DNA of 64,000 nt from Scortum barcoo (Eukaryota; Chordata; Actinopteri; Centrarchiformes; Terapontidae): contig CM041534.1 in assembly GCA_023238725.1 (NCBI GenBank), positions 25,026,303-25,090,302 of the forward strand, read 5' to 3'. The translations under genes were made by a program, and so were the position numbers. Under the pieces are notes generated by a model. The model was not told where the DNA came from. It searched no databases and saw only the letters and a program-made list of their open reading frames with translations. This document shows, piece after piece, positions 26,386 through 35,357 of the stretch (position 1 is the stretch's first letter; each line of letters opens with the position of its first letter).

Positions 26386-27711
26386 CACACACACAACACA
26401 CACACACACACACACAGGTTGCGGCCACACACACACACACACACACAGTACACACACACACACACACACAGGAACACACACACACAGGTAACACACACAG
26501 AGGTAAACACACACATGAGGTAACACACATTAAAAATCTTTTTTTATCCAATCAGAGTCCCAGGGGTCACGAGGCCCCGCCCCTCCTCTGCTCACCTGGC
26601 AGGTGACTCAGAAGAAGATGCCGTGGAACATCGTGCTGCTGCTGGGAGGAGGCTTCGCTCTGGCCAAAGGCAGGTGCCAGGTGTGTGTGTGTGTGTGTGA
26701 GTGTGAGACCAACTGCACTTCTTTAGAGTGAGACGACATTTTATATTTTGAGAACTTGTTATATAATGTTGGTGTGTGTGTGTGTGTGTGTGTGTGCGTG
26801 TGATGTTCAGGAAGTCCGGTCTGTCCCGTTGGCTCGGCGCTCAGATGGCGCCGCTCCACTCCATCCCTCCCTGGGCCATCGCATGGCGCCGTCCTCTGCC
26901 TCCTCATCGCATCGCACACCTTCACAGAGTGCCAACAGCAACGTTGCTGCAACAAGCAGCTCTTCCTGCCCATCCTGGCCTCGATGGTACCAAAACAAAC
27001 ACACACACACACACACTGATCTGACAGGGAGGAAAGAGTCAATTAGCATATGTTTCACATTAAAAGCCTGCATATGTTTCACAATAAAAGCCTTCCAAGA
27101 AATATGGGATTTTGCCCTTTTGCAAGGCTTTTGGTGTGAAACATCTTAACAGGAAGTGTTGACTTGGCCTTAACAGAAAAAATAGTAGTTGTAGAAGAAA
27201 CTGGATTTAATGAGTAAATGACAAGTATTTTATAGAAATATAATATTTTTACTTCTGGTTTCGTCCTCTGTGGTTTTGCATTTTTGACACCAAACACTGT
27301 TTGGTGTCTGTACTTTGACATTCACTGAAGGAAAGCTGTTTTTCTGTGTCCAGTCTCAGTCTATAAGTCTGAACCCTCTGTACGTGATGATCCCCTGCAC
27401 ACTCAGCGCCTCCTTCGCCTTCATGCTGCCTGTGGCCACGCCCCCCAACGCCATCGTCTTCTCCTATGGTTTGCTTAAAGTGTCTGACATGGTGAGTCCT
27501 CTTTTTGTTTTTGATAAAACCCTGAAGAATAAAGTTGTGATGATCCTTTCCTCCTCCTCCTCTTCTCTTGCGCCCCCTGCAGGCTAAAGCAGGCGTGGTG
27601 ATGAACATCATCGGGATTGGCTGCATCAGTCTGGCCATCAACAGTTGGGGTTACATCCTGTTTGGTCTGGACTCTTTCCCTTCGTGGGCCAACGCCACGG
27701 CTCCCGTGTAG
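13569..27711 (+). CDS. slc13a5: sodium/citrate cotransporter, SLC13A5-like, with broken frame
   Basis: Thirteen exons follow the SLC13A5 order: 13569-13682, 17326-17461, 17948-18084, 18478-18710, 19481-19615, about 19711-19894, 20559-20681, 20868-21080, 24643-24755, 26556-26673, 26811-26986, 27354-27491 and 27583-27711 (stop TAG). The family imports citrate with Na+ across the plasma membrane. Recognised blocks include YWCTEVLPLAV, MLFVGGLMVAVAVEHWN, the first Na+ motif SNTATTAMM, AASIGGIATLTGTGPN, FASWFAFAFPTM, WNIVLLLGGGFALAKG and FAFMLPVATPPNAIVF. Three defects break the frame: one extra base at about 17414 in exon 2, an in-frame TGA at 24746-24748, and indels in exon 11 across the second SNV motif. 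The exon 6 acceptor is uncertain: only a weak AG at 19710 keeps phase. Either the copy is decaying or the assembly has errors near microsatellites. Med31 downstream supports SLC13A5 over paralogues. Confidence 0.88.
14450..16830 (+). repeat. AAGTACT-type dispersed repeat split by a minisatellite (slc13a5 intron 1)
   Basis: The flanks at about 14450-14700 and 16545-16830 carry phrases such as AAAGTACAAATACCTC and GTACTTCAGTAAATGTACC, typical of an abundant teleost repeat of stepped AAGTAC motifs. The 29-bp minisatellite lies between these two pieces, so it probably expanded inside one inserted copy. Confidence 0.5.
15122..16545 (+). repeat. 29-bp minisatellite, about 50 units
   Basis: The unit is close to TACTATATTTACCTCTGATG followed by GAGTAAAAA, 28-29 bp. 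Units are head to tail for 1.4 kb, mostly identical in the middle, with shortened and hybrid units near 15240-15600, 15800-15900 and 16150-16450. Variants include GATGCAG for GATGGAG and TGTGATGG for TCTGATGG. It lies in slc13a5 intron 1. Read on the opposite strand each unit contains CAGAGGTAAATA, a donor-like string. Confidence 0.92.
17326..17461 (+). other. slc13a5: slc13a5 exon 2 with +1 frameshift
   Basis: The exon is 136 nt where phase requires 135. Up to AVMALL the protein matches SLC13A5. Skipping one T in the TGCTTGCC at 17411-17418 restores LPTILFPVLGIMESKD, as in the family, and a phase-0 junction to exon 3 (VCMQYLKDTN). As written, exon 3 would read into a stop within a few codons. 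The acceptor is a pure (TG)n tract ending TGTAG. Confidence 0.8.
21579..21708 (+). repeat. 130-bp direct repeat, copy 1 (slc13a5 intron 8)
   Basis: This stretch, from ATAAAATGTGTCAGTGTGTC to GGCTTCGCAGCTTTTTCCT, is matched almost base for base at 23379-23509, about 1.8 kb downstream. It is a dispersed repeat or a local segmental duplication. Confidence 0.85.
23379..23509 (+). repeat. 130-bp direct repeat, copy 2 (slc13a5 intron 8)
   Basis: Partner of 21579-21708 in the same orientation, with only a few mismatches. The sequence continuing to about 23590 (TTTAGCAGCTAAAGAGACAG) resembles a further common teleost repeat also glimpsed at 155-235. Confidence 0.85.
23580..23780 (+). repeat. ACATGAACAC / ACATATGCAC minisatellite
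   Basis: About 200 bp of degenerate 8-12 bp units alternating GAACACAT, GAACATAT and GCACACAT. It lies in slc13a5 intron 8. Open frames across it are translation of the repeat, not genes. Confidence 0.9.
24643..24755 (+). other. slc13a5: slc13a5 exon 9 with in-frame TGA; donor opens CA array
   Basis: The exon encodes FVTDATVSLFIAILLFVLPS, matching the family, then a variable loop segment. A TGA at 24746-24748 lies in frame, and no GT between 24707 and 24746 offers an earlier donor. The entry and exit phases with exons 8 and 10 agree, so the stop is not explained by a mis-set frame. The donor CACAG then GTACAC is the first unit of the CA/CAGGT array. Confidence 0.7.
24756..26525 (+). repeat. 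1.75-kb (CA)n array with ~80 CAGGT interruptions
   Basis: Tracts of (CA)4-16 are separated by AGGT, giving repeating strings CACAGGTAACAC, CACAGGTCACAC and CACAGGTACACA. By eye I count about 80 AGGT interruptions, every 12-40 bp. The array begins at the exon 9 donor of slc13a5 (CACAG then GTACAC) and ends about 30 bp before exon 10, so it fills nearly all of intron 9. Lone non-repeat islands include CAGTGCTTGTAC near 25085 and TTGCGGCC near 26419. Confidence 0.95.
26680..26800 (+). repeat. two (GT)n runs in slc13a5 intron 10
   Basis: GT runs at about 26680-26702 and 26771-26800 flank the short intron between exons 10 and 11; the second lies just upstream of the exon 11 acceptor GATGTTCAG. 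They are complementary to the CA array on the other side of exon 10. Confidence 0.85.
26811..26986 (+). other. slc13a5: slc13a5 exon 11 with multiple indels
   Basis: Entry frame gives KSGLSRWLGAQMAPLHSIPP as in SLC13A5. The expected VLCLLIASHTFTEC lies in another frame, SNVAAT in a third and LFLPILASM back in the second. The exon is 176 nt, which does not fit the phase-2 entry and phase-0 exit fixed by exons 10 and 12. Several single-base changes within about 120 nt are needed to explain this. Confidence 0.7.
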
Positions 27712-29030
27712 GAGCGACAACCTGCTGCCTCATTTTTATTGCCATTATTTTCAGGCTTCATCACTCAACTCAACGTTTGGGTGAAGTTTCCCCGGCAGGG
27801 AGTTTTTTTTGTTTTTTTATTCACACTGCAGCTTGTGACTGCTGCTTCTGAGCCTCCTGAAACATCCTCTTCAAGTCCGGACCGTCTCACAGCTGATGAG
27901 CTTGTTTCCCAAAGCTTCTCTTGTTTTTAGCAGAAACTTTGATCTGTCTGCAGCCCTCACTGGAAACTGAAATCTGCAGTTAGTGGCACACATTACTACA
28001 TACTGTATAGAGTATTTAACATACTGTTAAATAAAAGCTGGTATTCAGATAATGTTGTTACAGAAACACCATAATAAAGTCCAGATAAAAGTCCATTTCC
28101 ACTTTACAAACTCCATCAGACCAAAAACACAGAAATGTTCTCTTTTAACATTAATACTGTTTTTATCAATTAATTAATTCCCGTCACTTCTGCTTGTTTT
28201 TGATGGTTATTTACCGACAATATTTCCTGCAGGTATTTCAAGTTAAAAGCCTATTCAGAATGGGAGGGATTACACCTCTTAACTGGAGGGCTTTTAATTT
28301 GAAACATCTCTGAGTACATCTATAACCCAAAAAGATTAGATCACAGTGATATCAAACAATTATCTTTTTTCATTTTTATGATATTAATTCCCTTTGTTTT
28401 TACCATAGTTTTTTGTCGACACAAATGTAAGTAGTCAGCTAATAGTGTGTTAAACAGAGATCGAGTTTAACATGTTTGTGATGTGGAAATGGACTTTATG
28501 CTAAATTTATCAAGACAAACATGCAAAGATGGAGGAAGTTTATTAAAGCAGGAAAACATCAGACAACAGGCAGGTAAAATAATCAAATTGTGGTAAATAG
28601 AGTTAAATATATAAGATTTACAGGTTGTTCCTCCTTCAAAGTAAAAACCATCACCCCTAAAGTTTAGTTAAAACCTTGAAAAGGTAAATTATATTTTCCT
28701 TATAAAACTGACATTTTGAGTGTTTTCTAATCATTTTTTGTTCTTTGGTGGTTCTTTGGGAAACTGACTATTTCAGCGAACAGATTTGACTGATCAGGAA
28801 ACTCTTCTGTCCCGACAGCTCTCATCCCTGTGAATTGGAATTATTTTAAGTAGTTAGAAACTATATGTACTTGTTTTGTATTGTTTTCTATTTAAACATG
28901 TGAGTTTTTATTCAGTAACTTGTATGTATGAGTGTGAATGTGTACTGTACAAATGTAATCTCCTGAGTTTTGTACCATCTAGTTGCTAACTGTTTTATTT
29001 GGTGTTAATAAAAGTTGATCCTCAAAGAAC
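27712..29030 (+). other. slc13a5: probable slc13a5 3'UTR
   Basis: After the stop TAG, non-coding sequence runs to a canonical AATAAA at 29007-29012 in the context GTTAATAAAAGTTGATCC. An earlier AATAAA is present near 28030. No other exon is visible. The extent is inferred from the hexamers only. Confidence 0.45.
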
Positions 29031-30100
29031 AAACCTTTGATTATTAAAATAATGTTCATGAAGATGCTCTCTTACTTTAAATCAAACCCAGCTGTGATCT
29101 TGAACATGATATTGAAGTTACTTCATTTTTGCTTTTTTCCACTTCAATCATCTCAATTACATTTGAATATCAGGCCTCTAGGGGGCAGCAGAACAAGGTG
29201 TAAACACGATATATTAAAATATTCAGCTGTTTATTTCACATCTTATCTCAGCTTGTGGCTCTGAAGGTTCACTTTGAGCTCCAGGTTGAATCATTGTCAT
29301 CATAAAGTTTATATTTGATCAGTCGTTTGATTGCAGGATGTCTGATACTCACTCAGTAATCAGGAAACATGTTGTACTGTGGCTTTTATTCTGAAAATAC
29401 TGAGACTTAATCTGACATGCTGCAAAACCAAAGCTAGCAGAAAAAAGAGGCTAAAAAGCTTTGAGGAGCTGCGGATTTGAAGACAATTTACAGCCACCAG
29501 AAACACTTTGAAGTTACACATTTGATCCATGGATATGAATACTGATGTCTGTAGTTATATCCTGAGTATGACCATGGATACAGGCGCACAGTGTTTCTCT
29601 AAACCTGCAGCGTATTACTGAAACTCCACTGGACCAACACAATTACTGACGCAGTGGGGAACGCAAAACATAATGGGAGATTTATTCAGAAAATAATCCC
29701 ACCTTTTATTTGGAAAAAAAGAGCAGAATAAATCTTTACTGTGAAAATGTTTTGAAAATATTGGGGAATTTAGCAGTATTGACAGTCTATATCAGCAGTC
29801 CTCAAACTTTTCAGGCCATGCAAAAGTCAGAGAGCCACACTTCTCAGTCAAAACATGCCCCTGATGTCACATTTTAAACATTTTAATGAGCTCTGGATCA
29901 CTGCAGGGACACACGTTTGTTTTTATCTGTAGGACCTTATCTGGATCTGCCCCGCTGTGCGGTGAAATGTCGCCCTCTGGCGGTCATGGGATAAACAGCA
30001 GGTGCCGTAAACCGACATGAACCGCCGGAAACACAGTGCCGATTTCCGCCCAACATGTCTTCTCGGTGTTTCTGTTCGTGAGCAGAAAACAACAAAGACA
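29031..30100. other. slc13a5-med31 intergenic region with two CTCF-like sites
   Basis: No gene was seen. Two motifs resemble the CTCF core: GGCCTCTAGGGGGCAGCA at 29173-29190 on the plus strand, and the complement of TGTCGCCCTCTGGCGGTC at 29969-29986. A stretch near 29800-29870 (CAGTCCTCAAACTTTTCAGG) looks like a degraded hAT-type repeat end. GC-rich sequence with CGCCGGAAAC at about 30022 probably marks the med31 promoter. Confidence 0.4.
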
Positions 30101-30198
30101 AAAACTCACGAGTTTATCGATCCAAGCCTTACTCCGTCGGAGTGATTATTGTCGTCTGTCTGCTGTTTCCTGGAGCTCACCTGTCCGCTGCTGCTGTC

Positions 30199-32907
30199 AT
30201 GGAAACAGGTTTGTAGCTGCTAATATTAACCTGTTAGCCTTAACTGCTACGAGACGACGAAACTCAATAAATAAATCAGTTTGATTTGAATCGGCTTTAC
30301 ATATAATGATCAATCAAACGACTGAAGGCTGTTTGTGTGTACATCAGACTGCTGGATTCATTTCGGCTAACATGACAGGACGTTTATATTTAAAGAGCAG
30401 TGAAATTATTCAGTCAAATACAAACATGTTGAACCATTTGAAGGAAAGAAGAAGATTTAAATGTTGAAGTTACTGACTGAAGTCTGGTGAATCATCGGTT
30501 TAATACACAGAGAAGCCTTAAACTCAGACATTTGTATCCATAGATGGATATAGATATTGATATTTGAACAGTGTTTGTGTTTGAGCTCAGTGACACATTC
30601 AGAAGACCTGAGACTAAACCTTTAAATCAGCTCAGCCTTAATGAACCTGTAAATTAAATTCATACTCTAACTGATTCATTCATTGGTCCAAGTGAAGTGA
30701 ATTTCCCTCCTCCCACATTCATCTTTCACAAAACAGACATTTTTCATTTCAGAAAAGTGGCCTCAAGGTTGGAAGAAACAAAAAAAACTGATAAAACTGG
30801 AAGTGATGAAAATGGTCACGAGTTAATAATAGAAAGGCTGAATTGAAAAATAGATTGATGAATTATCAATTCATTTGATAAATGTGATTGACATTTTATT
30901 TGAAAGAGCGTTTGTCTGATAATCAATAACTGACTTTGATCATTTAAGGAAAGAGGCCTCCTGTGTTTTTGTTGTCTTCACTTTATTTTTAAGTTTCATC
31001 ACACTGTATTGATCGGTACTGTGTTCACTTCCTGTTGATGTTTAGTTTTATTTGTATTGGTTTATAAGTGATGAGACAGGTAATTAATTACAGGAAATTA
31101 ATCAATTACTAATTGGATAATGGAGTAATCAGTCTTTGATCAGACATCAGGAGGCAGTTAACGGGAGGATGTTCGTTATTTCTCAGTAAACCGAAAGTCT
31201 CTGGGTGTATTTGTACAAAATAAAAAACGAGCTGTAAATGATAAATGGACTTTTAAAAGAATCACTTGATTATTTATCACTCTATTTTTCATTTCAGTTT
31301 GTTCACAGTATTCAGTGTTAAATTGCTGAGTCTGCTGTGATTTTTACTCTGATACGAAACTGAAGCAGCACATTCAGTAAAACTTGTTTTTATAAACGTG
31401 ATGATGTCACTTTAATACAACGCTTGCACAGTTTGTGATGTTTAAGCAGAAAAGGTGAAAGGTGAAAACACTTGACGATAAGTGTAGTTTCTCTGAATGT
31501 GTCGTCGCCTCTTCAGACTGAAACCTTCACGTTGTTTCTCTGCTGATCTGTTTTCCCGCCCAGAGGAACAGGCCAGGAATCGTTTCCAGTCGGAGCTGGA
31601 GTTCGTCCAGTGTTTGGCCAACCCGAACTACCTGAACTGTGAGTGACACCTGTTACATTCATGTAACGCACAGTGGTGTCTTTTCTTTGTGCGATCTGAT
31701 ATGAACACAGTCATTTTCCTTCCTTCACATGTTTAAAATCTCTGATGATAAAATATTAAACATCGAGATAAACTCACGCTCAGTTTTTCTCCTCCTGATT
31801 CACACACTCTGAGGAGTTTTCATCGAGTCTTTACATCAGTGTTAAGTCGAAACTAGACCTAAAAACATAGGAACGTAATAATTCATCAGTGGGATGAGAG
31901 GACAGCCGTTCTGTCTTAGCAGCTTTAAGAAATCTTTGACATGAAATGTGCAGAACTTAAATGGACAAAAGTATGTGGACACCAATCCACAGTTTCAGTG
32001 AAATCCTGATGCTTACAGTGATATTTAAAATTATTTGATCCTGTTTTAATCCTTCAGTGCAATGACAAGAGGCATAAAAAACACAATGAAAATAACAGAT
32101 TAAACCTAGAAAGACAGTATAAATATTAAAAAGTAATTATAAAAACAAATCTGATCATCATGATAAATGTTTGTTTCTGTAGTTCTGGCTCAGAGAGGCG
32201 TCCTGAGGGAGAGACCCTTCATTAACTACCTGAAGTATCTGCTGTACTGGAAGGAGCCCGAGTACGCCAAGTTCCTCAAGTAAGACTGCAGTACTGTGTT
32301 TACTTTAGTTAAAGTACTACATTTATGAAGTACTTAGTACAGCCTGAGAAAAACTATTCAAACTCATCAATGAGCTACTTACTGTTGTTCCTTTATCACC
32401 ATGAACACACACACACACACACACTCAAACTGCCACAAACACTCACAAGAGCACCAAGTGTTGATTCATCATCCGCCACAGAAAATAGTCCCCAACTAAT
32501 ACTCCTATTTACTCCTGTTTGTCTGATCTACAGTGAGCAGCTGATTTAAATCACTGAGAATAACTAATAATGCACATTGAGATGTGTTTTATTGTCCTCG
32601 GCCTCGCTGTGACTCCTCCTCTTCCTCTGCAGGTATCCTCACTGCCTGCACATGCTGGAGCTGCTGCAGTACGAACACTTCAGGAAGGAGCTGGTCAACG
32701 CTCAGTGCGCCAAGTTCATCGACGAGCAGCAGCTTCTGCACTGGCAGCATTACTCCAGGAAACGCACCCGGCTGCAGCAGGCACTCGCCGAGCAGCAGCA
32801 ACCGCAGCAGCAGCCGCATACAGCCGCTGCTGCACGGGAAACGCCGCCGTCAAGTAATGAGGACGGACTGGCGTGTGACGACCGAGCGTGTGTGTGTGGA
32901 TGGACTG

Positions 32908-32946
<39 letters not shown>

Positions 32947-32999
32947 ATGGACTGTGGCGTGTGTGTGTGTGTGTGTGTGTGTGTCTGTGGATGGACTGA
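30199..32999 (+). CDS. med31: Mediator complex subunit 31
   Basis: Coding exons are 30199-30208, 31564-31638, 32183-32279 and 32633-32999, with compatible phases. The protein starts METEEQARNRFQSELEFVQC and continues through LANPNYLNFLAQRG, NYLKYLLYWKEPEYAKFLKY and LLQYEHFRKELVNAQCAKF, all near-invariant MED31 (Soh1) sequence. MED31 is a small subunit of the Mediator middle module that bridges activators and RNA polymerase II in the nucleus. As written the frame is 182 codons, against 131 in human, because it continues after ALAEQQQPQQQP into a GT microsatellite and stops at TGA 32997-32999. A TAA at 32855-32857, one frame away, preceded by TGNAAVK, is a plausible original stop. The start was chosen because exon 1 supplies ATG GAA ACA G, matching METD of mammals. 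AATAAA follows at 33090-33095. Confidence 0.93.
32889..32992 (+). repeat. (GT)n microsatellite with GGATGGACTG interruptions
   Basis: Three GT tracts are separated by near-identical GTGGATGGACTG units, so it is a compound repeat of about 35-45 bp period. It lies in the med31 last exon, in frame as written (Val-Cys repeats). Confidence 0.9.
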
Positions 33000-33095
33000 T
33001 GTCGATGCTGGAGTTTTAAAAACTCAGGATCCTCAGATGTGGTGGTTTTAGAATTTAATCAGGACGAGTGCTGAAAAGTTTCCAGTTTAAATAAA

Positions 33096-34130
33096 GGTGT
33101 CAGACGGACACTGATCAGCTGACAAACAAAAAGTTAATAAAAGGAATCAGTTGATGAACTCTTTGAAGGTCTTTTCTTTACTCACTTGTCAGGCAGCTGA
33201 TTCCTCCTCAAACAGAGACGTTGTGACCTTTGAAAACCTGCAGCTGTCTCGTGGAGTTCAAACACTTCAGTCACAGATCAGATCAGGAAATCTAGTTTGT
33301 GATCTGAAAAAAGTGACATCAGTGTCTGAAAGAAAACAACAAACAGGATTTATTCTGAAACAGAAAAGTCTTTTGTACTTCGGTCAGAATAAAATGCAAA
33401 TATCTTTCAGAGGAGACGTTTCAGAATAAATCCTGTTTTTAAAGCTCACAGCATGTCTTTTCCAGCTTGTAGGTCACCAACAAGATTTTCTACCATGTGA
33501 TGAGTTTTATTTTCAGCTCTCGTCCTGACGGTCATGCAGAGCCGCCACATGTAGTGCACGGTCCTGAACCTGGATCTAGATCTCTTCAGTTTGCTGTTTC
33601 ACAGAGACTCAACATGTGTTTGAATCACACGTTGATGTAACAGACAGTAAATTAATACACATTAATACACAAAAATAAAATAAATAAATACATTTAAAAT
33701 TTGAAGCTTTTATATTTCCTTTTGATTTCCACCAACATTAATATTTGCATCAAGTTAAACAGAAACCGCTTTAATCATCAGGGGAAATCATGATTTTCAT
33801 GGTAGTTAACTGTAATAATGTAAATAGACTGACTGTTTCAGTCAGCATGCAGGGGGACACAAATCTATGACGGAGAATCAGCCCACTTTAATTTTGAGAA
33901 AAGAGTGAAATTTGTCAAGAAAATATTATAGTCTGATTTATACAGAAATAAAAGATTTATAGTTAAATAAAAACGCCTTTTTGTCATACAAAAAAATATT
34001 TAAAAAGAAAACTTATGCAGCCTCAACAAATGTAATAATATGTTTTTTGGATGAAGGTGAGACCAGCTGAAGTTTTTCTAAGATGAATTTTCACTCATTT
34101 ACATTGTGAAGCGCTGCCCCTTTTATTGTG
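33096..34130. other. med31 3' flank, nothing recognised
   Basis: AT-rich sequence after the med31 poly(A) signal. An open frame at 33151-33429 has no family similarity and no splice support. Human TXNDC17 adjoins MED31, but I could not find a thioredoxin-like WCxxC exon here. Confidence 0.4.
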
Positions 34131-34139
34131 AAGGATTGT

Positions 34140-34470
34140 CTCGGAAGTTGTTTAACCTTCACCGGAACAGTTTGGACCTGGAACGATTTCTCCCGTAACA
34201 CCTTCCAGCCTGTCAGAAACGAAGCGGTGTTGTAACGTAAAGTGTCCCCACTCCGCAGAAAGTTTCCAGACTTCAGCGATGTTTTGTTGATTTCCGCTGC
34301 GAAGTGACGATAAAGACTGACGGTAACACTGATTTTATTTATTATAGCTGATCAATTACTGTGCTTCGTACAGAAGTGTGTCTTTTGACATATCTATATT
34401 TATTTTAATATCGCTACGTAACGAGAAAAATTTGAGTAACTTTTAGTGGGCATGCGCAGTTTGCGACGTC
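34140..34470 (+). promoter_or_regulatory. probable promoter region of the FMO gene
   Basis: The region is CpG-enriched relative to its flanks. It contains GGGCATGCGCAG at 34449-34460, close to the NRF1 consensus, and a GACGTCAG half-CRE just after. Donor-like GACG then GTAACA near 34320 could end a non-coding first exon. The first coding exon of the FMO begins after an acceptor at 35353, so an upstream untranslated exon is expected. Confidence 0.35.
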
Positions 34471-34907
34471 AGATTACTAAACTGAATTCATATTTTATTA
34501 TTTTTCATTATATTCTATATTGGCTTTTTGCTGTTTAACAAGATTAATTTAAATATCTGAGATTAATTATTGTCCTGAACTAACAAACTTAATTTATTTT
34601 CATGTGTTGTCTGCTTTGATTTTGCTGTTTTAAACTAAAGTGAAAGTTTTGATTGAACTGAACAAGTGTCAAAGTCCAAACTTAAACTGTTTATGTCACA
34701 GACTGACATTATCATCCCCTAATTTCAGGAATATCAGGTAAAAAACAGGAAACTGGAACTTGTTTCTTATTTTAAACAGCGGCGCTCAGAGACTGAAGAT
34801 GAGAGAAACGTCTCATCAAGAGGCTGATAAAGTTTGTGAGCACTTCGTCCCTGAAAGAGACTCGATCAATATAAAATCACCATGCTGATCAATGCTGCAG
34901 TGACACC

Positions 34908-35306
34908 GACTGTTTGTAAAGATGGACGACATGTTTCCATGAAGCTAAAATATCTCAGATATGGCCGCCGCCATCTTTTTCTGGTGACGTCATTTGGAGC
35001 CAGAGTCTGCGCAGTAGTGATAGGGAGGAGGAGCCGCTGTATGCGAGGCCCCGCCCACACACCCACCTGACTCAATCAGTAATCAATAATTAGTAACTGT
35101 TAGCTAACGATCACCTGCTAAAGTTGAAAGTTACGTCTCCTTCTCGATGTTTCTACTCTACGTCTGCAGGCGGCTCCACGACTACTTCACTTTGACTGAC
35201 AGCTGTCAATCATGAGGCCACGCCCCCTTTATAGCATCAGTAACAGAATAATTAAACTGATCAGAAAAATGACTCTTGAACAAACATCAGTGATCAGAAC
35301 GACGTA
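34908..35306 (+). repeat. dispersed repeat copy 1 with YY1-like and CRE motifs
   Basis: About 400 bp match 59333-59772 in the same orientation. Both contain CCGCCATCTT (YY1-like), a perfect palindromic CRE TGACGTCA (34985-34992), GGAGCCAGAGTCTG, a GCCCCGCCCACACACCCA-like box, TAGTAACTGTTAGCTAA and CCACGCCC. It ends about 50 bp before the FMO start codon. Probably a non-autonomous transposon; family not named. Confidence 0.8.
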
Positions 35307-35357
35307 GAGGTTAAAAAACAGAGTACCTGTGTACATGCACTCCTCTCTGTCAGGGCG

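Noticed and set aside
30036..30284. 82-codon plus-strand frame over med31 exon 1
   Set aside because: Its frame differs from the METEEQ start, which is fixed by the splice to exon 2 and matches MED31.
33096..35300. txndc17 expected beside med31
   Set aside because: No thioredoxin-fold exon or WCxxC motif could be found, so the gene is not called.
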